Shown here piece after piece: positions 9,369 through 18,051 of a DNA stretch of 64,000 nt (within the stretch, counting starts at the first letter, position 1; the number at the start of each line of letters is the position of its first letter). Source of the DNA: CAYZXL01 sp964482435 (GTDB taxonomy: Bacteria > Auribacterota > JABMQX01). A program made the translations under genes and the position numbers. The notes under the pieces are model-generated. The model was given only the letters and a program-made list of their open reading frames with translations. It was not told the DNA's origin and ran no database searches. The DNA lies in contig CAYZXL010000008.1 of assembly GCA_964482435.1 (NCBI GenBank), positions 62,001 to 126,000 of the forward strand, given 5' to 3'.

Positions 9369-10661
9369 ATGCTTCTCAATTTGAAGTACGGAAAGGAAGA
9401 GGTGCTGCTTGATGTCCCGGACTGGGCCCGTGCTGACGTGATTGAGCCGCCAAGTTTTCCTCCCCTTGCCAATCTGGAGAACGCCTTTGTATCCGCTCTG
9501 GAAAATCCGATCGCTTCGGCGCCGTTGGGAAGTATCCTGCCCGTGACCGGGGACGTGGCTCTTGTCGTCTCTGACAAGACTCGCCCCTGTCCGTATCCCG
9601 CAACGCTCCCTGTCATGCTTGACTACCTCAACTCGAACGGCCTGCCCGACGAGAGAGTCTTCGTTCTGGTCGCGTACGGGGCGCATCGCCACCATTCGGA
9701 AAACGAAAATCGCACGTTATACGGTGAGGACGTCTTGCATCGTGTGCGGCTCCTCCACCACGATTCGCGCGATTCGTCCCGCCTCATTCACCTCGGCAAA
9801 ACCTCTCACGGAACGCCAGTTGCCTTGAACAAGGAGTACGTTCAAGCCTCGTTCTCAATCGCGGTGTCGGGCGTCAGCTTCCACTATTTCGCCGGTTTCG
9901 GCGGCGGGCGGAAGATGATTTTCCCCGGGCTGGCGTCGGAAGAAGGCATTCTGAAAAATCACCGGATTTTTGTCGAGGCGGGCGGTGATTCCATTGTGAA
10001 GATGAGAGCATTCGAGGCGAACCTTGAAACCAATCCGCTCAACGCCGACCTCATGGAAGCCGCAGCCCTCGCCCCGCCCTCATTCGCAATCAACCTGTGC
10101 CTGAATCGGGGAGGAAATGTTTCTGGCTTCTTCGCGGGGGACTGGAAAGAGAGCCATCTCCGCGCATGCGAGTCTCTGAAGAAAACTCTCGTCGGGCCGA
10201 AGCGGAAATACGACCTCGTCATCGCCAGTTGCGGTGGACACCCAAAAGACATCAATTTTATCCAGTCGCACAAGACGATTGACAACGCATTCGATTTCGT
10301 CAAACCGGGAGGCACCATCCTCGTCCTGGCGTGCTGCCAGGACGGCATCGGCTCGGAGAGCTTTCTGAAGTGGTTCGAGCACCACGACGCGGCGGCAATG
10401 CGAAAAGCTCTCCTCGGTAACTATTCCATGAACGGCGGGACCGCCCTCTCCCTCAAAATGAAAACGGACGCCTGCCATATCTGGCTTTGTTCGTCTCTGG
10501 ATAAACACGCGGTGAAAAAGATGGGCTTGCGGCCAGTACTCAATCTGCGGCAAGATTTGGGCAGCATCGTGGAACGAGCGAGCGGCCAACCGGTTGCGGT
10601 TCTTCCCGAAGGCGCCATCACCACGGCGGAACGCGGACCAGAGACAAGAGCATCCGGTTAG
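9369..10661 (+). CDS. LarA-like (DUF2088) nickel-pincer-type racemase/epimerase homologue
   Basis: A 430-residue protein of the LarA family. Typical blocks are visible: DKTRPCP, GAHRHH, HHDSRD, and SFHYFAGFGGGRKMIFPG, which contains the region that carries the nickel-pincer Lys and a catalytic His in lactate racemase. LarA enzymes racemise or epimerise 2-hydroxy acids with a nickel-pincer nucleotide made by LarB, LarC and LarE. None of those genes is in the window, so the substrate and even cofactor loading are open. The start at 9369 is preferred over the ATG at 9354 because AAGGA lies 5 nt upstream and the family usually begins with a short strand such as MLLNLKYG. Confidence 0.8.
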   Translation: MLLNLKYGKEEVLLDVPDWARADVIEPPSFPPLANLENAFVSALENPIASAPLGSILPVTGDVALVVSDKTRPCPYPATLPVMLDYLNSNGLPDERVFVLVAYGAHRHHSENENRTLYGEDVLHRVRLLHHDSRDSSRLIHLGKTSHGTPVALNKEYVQASFSIAVSGVSFHYFAGFGGGRKMIFPGLASEEGILKNHRIFVEAGGDSIVKMRAFEANLETNPLNADLMEAAALAPPSFAINLCLNRGGNVSGFFAGDWKESHLRACESLKKTLVGPKRKYDLVIASCGGHPKDINFIQSHKTIDNAFDFVKPGGTILVLACCQDGIGSESFLKWFEHHDAAAMRKALLGNYSMNGGTALSLKMKTDACHIWLCSSLDKHAVKKMGLRPVLNLRQDLGSIVERASGQPVAVLPEGAITTAERGPETRASG

Positions 10662-10729
10662 GTTTGTGGCTGGCGAGGAGGGCCACCTCGGAGAACGAAA
10701 CCCGATAGTCGGGCGAAGGCGCTGAGAAC

Positions 10730-11224
10730 ATGGTCGGATTGATCACCGTCGAGAAAAAGGACGAGTTCTACATGGGCGAAGCCCTCAAGGAGGCAAGAAA
10801 GGCATTCGAGAAGGGAGAGGTGCCCATAGGCGCCGTCATCGTCCACGAAGCTCCGTCCGAACCGCCGAGAATCATCGCCAGAGCGCATAACCAGGTCGAG
10901 ATGCTCCACGACGCAACCGCTCACGCGGAAATGATTGCCATAACTCAGGCTGAAGAACATCTCGCAAACTGGCGATTGCAATTCTGCACAGTTTATGTTA
11001 CTGTAGAACCGTGCATGATGTGCTGCGGAGCGATGGTCCTCGCCAGGGTCAAGAGGCTCTGTTACGGCACGACCGACGAGAAAGCCGGGGGAGTCGAGTC
11101 GCTGGGTAACTTTCTTGCGATTCCGGGACTCAACCACCGGGTGGAGGTCACCTCCGGCATTCTTCAGGAGGCGTGTGCCACAATATTGAAAGAGTTTTTT
11201 CAGAAGGTCAGGGAGGGAAAATAG
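10730..11224 (+). CDS. tadA: tRNA-specific adenosine deaminase
   Basis: A 164-residue cytidine/adenosine deaminase-fold protein. The zinc motifs are complete: HAEMIAI (catalytic Glu) and PCMMCCGAM (PCxxC). The N-terminal block EALKEARKAFEKGEVPIGAVIV and the YGTTDEKAGGVESL segment match TadA, which converts the wobble adenosine of tRNA-Arg(ACG) to inosine. Its size is normal (about 155-165). It lies 68 nt after the LarA-like gene. A tRNA-Ser gene follows about 360 nt downstream. Confidence 0.88.
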   Translation: MVGLITVEKKDEFYMGEALKEARKAFEKGEVPIGAVIVHEAPSEPPRIIARAHNQVEMLHDATAHAEMIAITQAEEHLANWRLQFCTVYVTVEPCMMCCGAMVLARVKRLCYGTTDEKAGGVESLGNFLAIPGLNHRVEVTSGILQEACATILKEFFQKVREGK

Positions 11225-11360
11225 CCGCTGCCTTCAGCGGGAAGAAAGGCCTGCGATTGCATTGCGCGCGGTAAGGCGCTCGGCTGATACAGCTAAGCAC
11301 GTGAATTCAAAAATCTTACGGCATGTCGCCGCCCAACGCGCGGCCAGATGCAAGGATTTT

Positions 11361-11390
11361 TTGACAGGATTTACAGGATGCGCGGGATTT
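11361..11390 (+). repeat. GACAGGAT dispersed repeat, direct copy
   Basis: Reads ttgacaggatttacaggatg followed by cgcgggattt. Its core is the same as in the copy at 17486. Confidence 0.65.
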
Positions 11391-11460
11391 GAAAGGGAGG
11401 GGAGGCAGCTACCCTGCCTTCCTGCCATGAACGAAAGTCGTAAAGCCGAAGACGCCAAAA

Positions 11461-11500
11461 CAGGATTCATAGAATCCTGTTTATCCCGTTCATCCTGTCG
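11461..11500 (-). repeat. GACAGGAT dispersed repeat, inverted copy
   Basis: On the minus strand this reads CGACAGGATGAACGGGATAA and continues ACAGGATTCT, the same family in the opposite orientation to the copy at 11361. Confidence 0.6.
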
Positions 11501-11581
11501 AAGAAAGCCGCCCAATCGGCTTCTGAATCGGAGCACTAAGCCTCGCGTGCCCTGCTGCACGTTTGGGCTGAATACGAACGC

Positions 11582-11670
11582 GGAGAGATGCCAGAGTGGA
11601 CGAATGGGCCGGTCTCGAAAACCGGTGGGCGCTCTGCGCCCCCTGGGTTCGAATCCCAGTCTCTCCGCCA
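11582..11670 (+). tRNA. tRNA-Ser(CGA)
   Basis: An 89-nt class II tRNA. The acceptor GGAGAGA pairs with TCTCTCC and is followed by discriminator G and an encoded CCA. The anticodon stem CCGGT/ACCGG encloses CTCGAAA, giving anticodon CGA, which reads UCG. A long variable arm follows (GGGCGCTCTGCGCCC), as expected for serine tRNA. The T arm is CTGGG-TTCGAAT-CCCAG. Confidence 0.95.
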
Positions 11671-11852
11671 GATAAATGTCTTTGGCCGGCTCCGCCGAAC
11701 CGGCGAAGGCAGCCCGTCGGTGGAGATCCTGCACGCTTCCGGGCATCTGAACCTGGAAAGACTACTGCCAACTGAGTACGGAGTCTCGAGTTCCTGAACA
11801 GGAAAACGCCGCCGGGGAGGATGACGTATTTTGGTCTGCCAGAAGCCAATTT

Positions 11853-14426
11853 GTGGGGGGTTACCCAATCGTGCCTGGGCCATCGAATGAAAAGCCGGGC
11901 TTGACAGTCAACGCCGCGAAGAGCTTCTTTCGTCGAACGAAGGGCTTTCTCGCCCGTCTCTCCGAAATCGCCGCCCGCATAGAATCCCGGCAAAAACAAA
12001 AAGCCCTCGACCGGGTCCTCAACGCCGCAAACGCCGTAGCGGCCGCCGCGTTAGAGTCAACCGACCCCGATGAACTGCTCACAAAATCTCTCAAGGAAAT
12101 CCTCTCCGCAACCGGGATGCACGCCGGAGCAATTTACCTCGCGGAAGAGGGCGACGAGAGTCTCACCATGGCCTTGCAGGCCGGCCTTCCTGAGAAGCTG
12201 ACGAGCGACCTGGCTCTGCTCCCTTCAGGAGATGGCCTCGTCGGAAAAGCCTTCAGCCGAAACGAGGTTGTTGCACTCTCAGGCCTCAAGATGTGCCGCG
12301 ACCCCAGTGTCCAGAAATGGCTGGACTGCGGTTACCGGAGCTTCATTGGAGCACCCATCGCCTCCGACGAGAAAGTCCTGGGCGTCATCTGCCTTTTCTC
12401 AAAGCGGAATCGGGTATTTCGCAAAGCCTGCTCGAACGCTTTCATGTCCATCGCCAGGGTACTCGGAAGAGCTCTGGAGAAGTCGCGCGCCTACAAGCAA
12501 ATGGAGGAAGCCTTCGTCGGCATCCGTCGCATCGGCCGCGCGAAGTTTGAGGCGCCGCTCCCCGGCGACCCTGGACAGACCATCGAGAACTTAGCTTGCT
12601 CTGTTTGCGAAGCAGCCCTCGCCCTTTCTTCTATGATTCTTCTGACGGACGAAGACGGTCGTGTCGTCCGCCGCGCTGTGTCCGGCTACACGAGGCGCGC
12701 CCTCGCCGCCGTTGCTGGAATGGATGCCGCCGCTGCTCGTGTCGTGAAGACGGGGCAGCTTCTTCTGCTGTCAAATCCCGATAAGGTCAAGGAGTTTCTC
12801 GGTCCCGAGGCACTCGAGTCCGGTTCTGAAAGCTGCGTCTGTCTCCCCATGCAAATCGGCGAACGAGCAGTGGGCGTCCTCTGGTTGAATTACGAATCGC
12901 CGCGGAACTTCGCCGCCTGGGAACTCGAACAGCTCCAGTCCCTCGCGGACCATGCCGCCTCGGTCATCGAAAACTCGCGGCTCTATTCGTCGGGGGTCGA
13001 AAAGGTCGAGCGATACCGAGAACTCCAGAGGCACTGCGCCAAAATCGCTTCGTCCACGGACTTGAGAGGCGCCGTCCGGTCGCTCGCCGATTCCGCTCGT
13101 GAGCTTGTGTGTGCCCGAACGGCCTTTGTTTCTTTGACGGGCGCGGGTCTTGCCGAAGAAGCAATTTCCGCCGCGCCTCGGATTGAGACGAGTCGGCTCG
13201 GAACAGGGCATGCCGGTGCAGCATCCAGCCCTGACATCGGCGCACAAAAGCCGCGTCCCTCTCCCGAATTCGTGGCTCCAGCGGTTTGCGCTGCGGCTCA
13301 AGCCACAGCTAATTGTGGGCGAGTATCCCTGACGGTCTCCCTTTTCGACGAGCGAAACGAGCCAGTCGGAACGCTGACGGTCGCCGAAAAAATCCGGGGG
13401 GGCGGGTTTGACGACGAGGACGCCGAAATTCTGGACGCCCTGGCAGAGCACGCCGTGGTCGCTATCAGAAACGCGGCAAGCCGCCAGCAGACAAAACGTC
13501 TCGTCGAGGAGTATAAGGCTTTGCTCGACGCATCTCCCGTCGCCCTCGCCATCGTGAACAAAGACCAGACCATCGCTGCGGTCAACGCGAAATTCGCCGA
13601 CCTCACTGGCTTCACAGCCGCAGAAATTGAAGGAAAGATGTCCCTCTTCGACCTCCTCCCGGAGACCGAAAGGGCGTCGCTCCGCGCTCTTACCGACCCG
13701 GCTCTTCGAGAAGCCGGGGAGGCCCCAGCCGTGCCCCAGAATGATGTTTCACCTGCGTTCCCCCTACAGAGAGAATCCGAGGCGACCCTTATCACGAAGA
13801 ATGGCAGCCAGAAGAATGTGAAGCTCACCACCGGCGAGATGCGGAACAGCGGCAGCATGGCCGTCTGTCTCACCGAGCTTGAGGAACGGAAAACTCGGGA
13901 CGACCTCGTCGAGACCCAGGAGTCGTCCAGCGAAGGGAACGTGTTCGTCATCGAGCGCCACGGAGAGGAGGAAACGGTTCAAGACACCCCCGCAGAATCC
14001 GCGTGCGCTGTCATGGAATCCCCGCCCCTTGAAGCCCCGAAAAAGCCGGCCGTTAAAAAAGTCCTTGTTATAGACGATGAACGCGTCGTCGTTGACCTCC
14101 TCGACTACTTCCTGCGCTCGGAAGGGCATAACGTCGAAGTGTCACGCGACGGGCGCACTGCCCTAAGTAAATTGAAAGAGAGCGACTACGACCTCATCCT
14201 CTGCGACCTGAAAATCCCCGGAGTGAGCGGGCAGGAGGTCTTCCGCTGGCTGGGGTCGAACAAGCCGGAATTGGCGCAGCGCGTCATCTTCATCACCGGC
14301 GACGTCGCAACCCCCGAAACCCTCTCCTTCCTCAAGCATCCCCCCAAACGCTGGCTGGAAAAGCCCTTCGACCTGACCGAGCTCAGACAAACAGTCGCGG
14401 CCGTCTTAGCGCAATCGCGGCTGTGA
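11853..14426 (+). CDS. Triple-GAF, PAS and receiver-domain signalling protein without a kinase domain
   Basis: An 857-residue cytoplasmic signalling protein. Three GAF-like domains occupy about residues 55-210, 240-380 and 385-545, a PAS domain about 553-680, and a response-regulator receiver about 735-853. The receiver is intact: acidic pair D741/D742, phosphoacceptor D785 (LILCDLKIPG), T815 and K837. No HisKA or HATPase motifs are seen, so it is not a hybrid kinase on its own and must be phosphorylated by another protein. The start is uncertain: GTG at 11853 is the first start in frame and has only a weak ribosome site; the GAF1 domain begins well after it. The first GAF is preceded by a helical, basic segment (RRTKGFLARLSEI). 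The ligand is unknown. It lies 182 nt after the tRNA and 207 nt before the STAND gene. Confidence 0.85.
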   Translation: MGGYPIVPGPSNEKPGLTVNAAKSFFRRTKGFLARLSEIAARIESRQKQKALDRVLNAANAVAAAALESTDPDELLTKSLKEILSATGMHAGAIYLAEEGDESLTMALQAGLPEKLTSDLALLPSGDGLVGKAFSRNEVVALSGLKMCRDPSVQKWLDCGYRSFIGAPIASDEKVLGVICLFSKRNRVFRKACSNAFMSIARVLGRALEKSRAYKQMEEAFVGIRRIGRAKFEAPLPGDPGQTIENLACSVCEAALALSSMILLTDEDGRVVRRAVSGYTRRALAAVAGMDAAAARVVKTGQLLLLSNPDKVKEFLGPEALESGSESCVCLPMQIGERAVGVLWLNYESPRNFAAWELEQLQSLADHAASVIENSRLYSSGVEKVERYRELQRHCAKIASSTDLRGAVRSLADSARELVCARTAFVSLTGAGLAEEAISAAPRIETSRLGTGHAGAASSPDIGAQKPRPSPEFVAPAVCAAAQATANCGRVSLTVSLFDERNEPVGTLTVAEKIRGGGFDDEDAEILDALAEHAVVAIRNAASRQQTKRLVEEYKALLDASPVALAIVNKDQTIAAVNAKFADLTGFTAAEIEGKMSLFDLLPETERASLRALTDPALREAGEAPAVPQNDVSPAFPLQRESEATLITKNGSQKNVKLTTGEMRNSGSMAVCLTELEERKTRDDLVETQESSSEGNVFVIERHGEEETVQDTPAESACAVMESPPLEAPKKPAVKKVLVIDDERVVVDLLDYFLRSEGHNVEVSRDGRTALSKLKESDYDLILCDLKIPGVSGQEVFRWLGSNKPELAQRVIFITGDVATPETLSFLKHPPKRWLEKPFDLTELRQTVAAVLAQSRL

Positions 14427-14473
14427 GCTGGGCGATGAATGCGCGCATGCACAGCGAAGTGAGCCGGGACTTC

Positions 14474-14493
14474 TGACAGGATAAACAGGATGG
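14474..14493 (+). repeat. GACAGGAT dispersed repeat
   Basis: Reads tgacaggataaacaggatgg. It lies just upstream of the promoter of the STAND gene. Confidence 0.6.
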
Positions 14494-14549
14494 TGAGGGT
14501 CCCGGGCCAAGCACTCAAACGTAGCCACGCCCCTCGGGCCTCGTTGTGA

Positions 14550-14578
14550 TTGACATTCCCCCCGACCGGGCGTATGTT
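14550..14578 (+). promoter_or_regulatory. Sigma70-type promoter of the STAND nuclease gene
   Basis: TTGACA (14550-14555), 17 nt, TATGTT (14573-14578). Transcription would start near 14585, about 50 nt before the ATG at 14634, which argues against any start upstream of it. Confidence 0.6.
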
Positions 14579-14633
14579 ATTCCTGGAGTGCAGGAAGCCG
14601 GGCTGGCTGTGTTTCCTTTTTGCCGAGGGTGGT

Positions 14634-17426
14634 ATGGCCAAGAAGCCGAAAAAGACAGGCAAGGGACTTGAGCGTCGGGTAGCCCAGGCGTACCGCGAAA
14701 TGGGTGCCTGGAAGGTCGAGCACAACGTGACGCTCGGGGGCAACCAGATTGACGTGTACGTCGAGCTTGTAACGCCCGCGCGCCTTCTTCACCGTGTCGC
14801 GGTCGAGTCTAAAGATTGGGCATCCCCGGTAGGCAAGGGCATTGTTAATGATTTCGCGCGGATCGTGAAACTTCTGCGGGACGAGCGGCTCGTTGACGGG
14901 GGCGTCATTGTTTCAGCGGTGGGTTTCACGGTGGAGGCGCGAGAGGCGGCCAAGACTTATGGCATCCAGCCAGTGGAGATGGCCGACCTCGATGCGATGG
15001 TCGAGGAGGCGAGGAAACGCGGGGCTGTGAAGCCTGCAACGCCACCTATCCCGATGCTGCCCGTGCCTTACTTCGCCCATCCTTATCCGATGCAGGAGAA
15101 TTTCACGGGGCGAGTCAGGGAGCGGCAAATGCTGACGGAGTGGCTGACGAAGGATGATAGGCCGGTCCTGGCGCTCGTTGCCATGGGGGGGATGGGGAAG
15201 TCGGCTCTGACGTGGGCGTGGGTTCAGCGAGATGTTCTGGGCTTGCCATTGCCGGGGCAGCCGGAGGACAAATGCGAAACCAAGGATGCCTGCCGCGTGG
15301 CCAAAGGTCAGCGGCCCGACGGCATCCTCTGGTGGTCTTTCTACGAGAGGGAGGCTCGCTTCGCAAAATTCGTGGACGAGGCAATCATCTATGCAAGCGC
15401 TGGGGAGCTTGACCCGGCGAGAATTCCGTCCGCCCACGACGGGGTCAAGGCTCTGGTGAGCCTCCTCCAGCACAAGCGCTTGCTGATAGTCCTCGACGGG
15501 TTTGAACGGGAGCTTCGCGCTTACGCGAGCCTCAACGCGGCATATCAGGGCGATGAGTTCGCACGAGACGAGCGGGGCGATTTCCGGTCCTGCACCGACC
15601 CCCACGCCGCAAGTTTCCTTCAGTGGATTGCCTCCGGGGCCCTCAAGAGCCGCGTGCTCATCACCAGCCGCCTTTTCGCACGCGAATTGGACGGTCTTGC
15701 CGGATGCAAGCACGAAGAGCTTACAGCCTTCGATCCTGACGATGCCGTCATTTTCTTCCATGCCCAGGGCGTCAAGGGAACCCGAGCCGAGATTCAGGAT
15801 GCCTGTGCCCCTTACGGCTACCTTCCTCTGGCGCTCCGCCTCCTCTCCGGCCTGATCGTCCGGGACAAACGAACGCCCGGCGACATCAAAGTCGCCAGCC
15901 GCTATCCCGTCCTCCCCGACCTGAAGGGCAAGGAGCATCATCACATCCTCCAGGTCGCCTATGAGGCTCTTGACGAAGCGAAGCGCGAACTGCTGAGCCG
16001 CATCTCAGCTTTCCGAAGCCCAATGACTTACGATGCTATCTCCATCTTGAATCCGTACGAGAGCGAAAAAGAGTTTGACGGGGCTCTCGACGAGCTGATT
16101 GACCGCGGCTTGCTCCTCTTCGACAAGGAAAGAAACCTGTACGACATGCATCCCATCGTCCGCCAGTATGCCTACGACCGCCTGGCTGACAAAAAAGGCG
16201 TTCATTCCAGGCTGTGCGACTACTTCTCTGCCGTCCCCGCTCCCGACGCGGACAAAATCCAGAGCCTCGAGGACCTCAACCCGGTCATAGGTCTTTATCA
16301 CCACACCGTCCGCGCCGGGCGCTACGACGACGCGTGCGGCCTGTTCCACGATCGTCTCCGAGACCTTCTCTATTACCGGTTTGGTGCCTACCAGACCTGC
16401 ATCCAGCTCCTCCGCGCGCTCTTCCCCGACGGCGAGGACAGGCCGCCGCGCCTGAAGGCGAAGCCGGACCAGGCCTGGATCCTCGGGGCACTCGCGGTCA
16501 GTTACTCCCTCTCGGGCCAGTCCCGCCGGGCCGTCGCTCTCTTCCAGATGGACAGGGCCATACGCGAGGAGACGAAAGACATGGGAAACGTGGCCGTCGT
16601 CCTGGCAAACCAGGCGCACGATGAACTCAAGCTTGGGAGCATCCGGCCGGCCGGCGACAAGCTCCGACGCAGGATCGAACTATGCCGGGACATCGGGTAC
16701 GAGTTCAGGGAAGCCGTCGGACACCAGGAACTCGGGGGGCTCCTGGGTTACGGGGGCGCGTTTGCGGAGGCGGCCCGAGAGCTCGAAGCCTCGACCGCAT
16801 ACTGGCGAAAGACCGGGCACCACCAGGGGCTCTGCGTGGACGAAACCTACCGCACTCTCCTCGCCTTGATGTTGGAGAACCCGGACGCGGCGCTCCAGTC
16901 GGCCCGGAAAGCCCAAGAGCACTGGCGGATGGACGAGACCCAGACAGGCCTGCCCGTCGAGAGAGACCTGACCCGGGCGGAGTGGGTTCACGGTTGGGCC
17001 CTTGTGGCCCTCGCAGAGCGCCGAGCAGGCCCAAACCATGAATTGCTATGCGAGGCCGAAGGGCACCTGACGCAGGCGCTGAGCCGGTGCCGGAAGATCA
17101 ATCTCGTCGAGGTGGAGCCGGATATTCTGCTTGCCTGGGGGCGGTGGCATCGGGCGAAGGGAAATCCGAAGGAGGCGCGGGAGAACGCGGAAGAGGCGCT
17201 CAAGATTGCCGACCGGTGCGAGTATCGGCTGAAGCAAGCGGAGATTCACAATTTCATGGCGCGGCTGGCGCTCGACGAGGGAAATCGGAAGGAGGCGAGG
17301 AAGCACGCTGAAATCGCCTATGAGCGGGCGTGGTGCGACGGCCCGCCGCACTGCTACAAGCCCGCTCTCGACGAGGCGGAGCAAATGCTCCGCGACCTCG
17401 GCGCCGAGCCGCCAAAGATCGTGTGA
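14634..17426 (+). CDS. STAND NTPase with N-terminal PD-(D/E)XK nuclease and C-terminal TPR-like repeats
   Basis: A 930-residue three-part protein. Residues about 8-100 look like a Mrr-type restriction-endonuclease fold: E13, GGNQID with D40, and E58-x-K60 (VAVESK). Residues about 150-470 form an NB-ARC/STAND ATPase: P-loop GGMGKS (175-180), Walker B LLIVLDG (D278), VLITSR (331-336), the GYLPLALRLL block (385-394), then a winged-helix-like segment. From about 530 to 920 are helical, TPR-like repeats that usually form the sensor. In Avs-type and other STAND defence proteins, ligand binding to the C-terminal part causes oligomerisation and activates an N-terminal effector; here that would mean DNA cleavage. 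That role is inferred from architecture. It stands alone, with its own promoter, and no partner gene is apparent. The start is chosen for its GAGGGTGG site and because the promoter lies just upstream. Confidence 0.88.
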   Translation: MAKKPKKTGKGLERRVAQAYREMGAWKVEHNVTLGGNQIDVYVELVTPARLLHRVAVESKDWASPVGKGIVNDFARIVKLLRDERLVDGGVIVSAVGFTVEAREAAKTYGIQPVEMADLDAMVEEARKRGAVKPATPPIPMLPVPYFAHPYPMQENFTGRVRERQMLTEWLTKDDRPVLALVAMGGMGKSALTWAWVQRDVLGLPLPGQPEDKCETKDACRVAKGQRPDGILWWSFYEREARFAKFVDEAIIYASAGELDPARIPSAHDGVKALVSLLQHKRLLIVLDGFERELRAYASLNAAYQGDEFARDERGDFRSCTDPHAASFLQWIASGALKSRVLITSRLFARELDGLAGCKHEELTAFDPDDAVIFFHAQGVKGTRAEIQDACAPYGYLPLALRLLSGLIVRDKRTPGDIKVASRYPVLPDLKGKEHHHILQVAYEALDEAKRELLSRISAFRSPMTYDAISILNPYESEKEFDGALDELIDRGLLLFDKERNLYDMHPIVRQYAYDRLADKKGVHSRLCDYFSAVPAPDADKIQSLEDLNPVIGLYHHTVRAGRYDDACGLFHDRLRDLLYYRFGAYQTCIQLLRALFPDGEDRPPRLKAKPDQAWILGALAVSYSLSGQSRRAVALFQMDRAIREETKDMGNVAVVLANQAHDELKLGSIRPAGDKLRRRIELCRDIGYEFREAVGHQELGGLLGYGGAFAEAARELEASTAYWRKTGHHQGLCVDETYRTLLALMLENPDAALQSARKAQEHWRMDETQTGLPVERDLTRAEWVHGWALVALAERRAGPNHELLCEAEGHLTQALSRCRKINLVEVEPDILLAWGRWHRAKGNPKEARENAEEALKIADRCEYRLKQAEIHNFMARLALDEGNRKEARKHAEIAYERAWCDGPPHCYKPALDEAEQMLRDLGAEPPKIV

Positions 17427-17485
17427 GTGCACCAATTCCCGTGTGAGACCATGTGTCGGCGACGGGGCTGAACCAGGAGGGAGGT

Positions 17486-17520
17486 TGACAGGATTTACAG
17501 GATGAGCAGGATTTTACGGA
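17486..17520 (+). repeat. GACAGGAT dispersed repeat, longest direct copy
   Basis: Three linked units: gacaggat, tttacaggat, gagcaggat, then ttta. It lies 60 nt after the stop codon of the STAND gene. Confidence 0.65.
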
Positions 17521-17565
17521 TGGCACGGTAAGGGGGAGCGCCGAGGGAGTCTCGTCCTCGGGATC

Positions 17566-17605
17566 GGGGGCAGGATGCCCCCGCGACAGCCGGCAAGATG
17601 CCGGC
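17566..17605. repeat. Paired AAGAT/AGGAT-loop hairpins
   Basis: GGGGGC-AGGAT-GCCCCC (17566-17582) and GCCGGC-AAGAT-GCCGGC (17589-17605). The loop is conserved relative to 7261-7310 while the stem bases differ, as expected for a family kept for its fold. Confidence 0.65.
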
Positions 17606-17740
17606 GGTACAAGCCCCAGGAGCGACGTGGCAAGGAACCGCCGGTCTCCATCGGGGGCCCCAGGCGCGCGGGAAGTCCCCAGGTGGAGCCGTGCTCGTGC
17701 GGCACGGGGCTGTCTTCCGGCTGACTCGGCCAACGGGCTT

Positions 17741-17797
17741 CTGGAGTGCGGGAGCGCAGCTCCCGCCTAACAAAGCTGAAGCGGAGCTTCAGCACTC
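17741..17797. repeat. Composite inverted repeat with two internal hairpins
   Basis: Outer arms TGGAGTGC and GCACTCCA enclose two hairpins, GCGGGAGC/GCTCCCGC and GCTGAAGC/GCTTCAGC. No open reading frame lies inside. It resembles small non-autonomous or REP-like intergenic elements. Confidence 0.6.
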
Positions 17798-18051
17798 CAA
17801 AAAGGGGTCGAGTTGTGTGGTAGCCTTCATTGGAGTCGCCGGCCAACCCGCCTGGCGTTACATGACCGAGCGCAGGCCGGCAAGGCACAGCCGCGGCCTG
17901 AGGTAAGTGAGTTGTGCGCGGCGAACAGCGGAGAGCCTTCCTTCCGTGCGAATGTCGTAGTGCGGCCGCGGAAAGGCGCGCGGTTGACCATCCGCCGTGA
18001 AGTCCGCTGAGAACTCGCCGGGGCTTCTGGAGGGCTCTGGGACTGCGTATC

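Larger units (their letters stand above)
11225..11581. other. Gene-free interval with GACAGGAT repeats
   Basis: Between tadA and the tRNA-Ser gene there is no convincing gene. It holds one direct (11361) and one inverted (11461) copy of the GACAGGAT repeat family. Confidence 0.6.
17427..18051. other. Gene-free, repeat-rich interval
   Basis: No convincing gene. It holds a GACAGGAT copy (17486), an AAGAT-loop hairpin pair (17566-17605) and a composite inverted repeat (17741-17797). Confidence 0.6.

Noticed and set aside
14913..15944. A 343-codon open frame on the minus strand inside the STAND gene
   Set aside because: It lies opposite the P-loop and Walker B region, which is a clear protein; the reverse frame has no domain or ribosome site.
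11582..17520. The STAND gene as cargo of an element integrated in tRNA-Ser
   Set aside because: I looked for a second copy of the tRNA 3' end and for an integrase in the following 6 kb and found neither.
17566..17605. Hairpins as Rho-independent terminators for the STAND gene
   Set aside because: No T-run follows either hairpin, and they lie about 140 nt beyond the stop codon.
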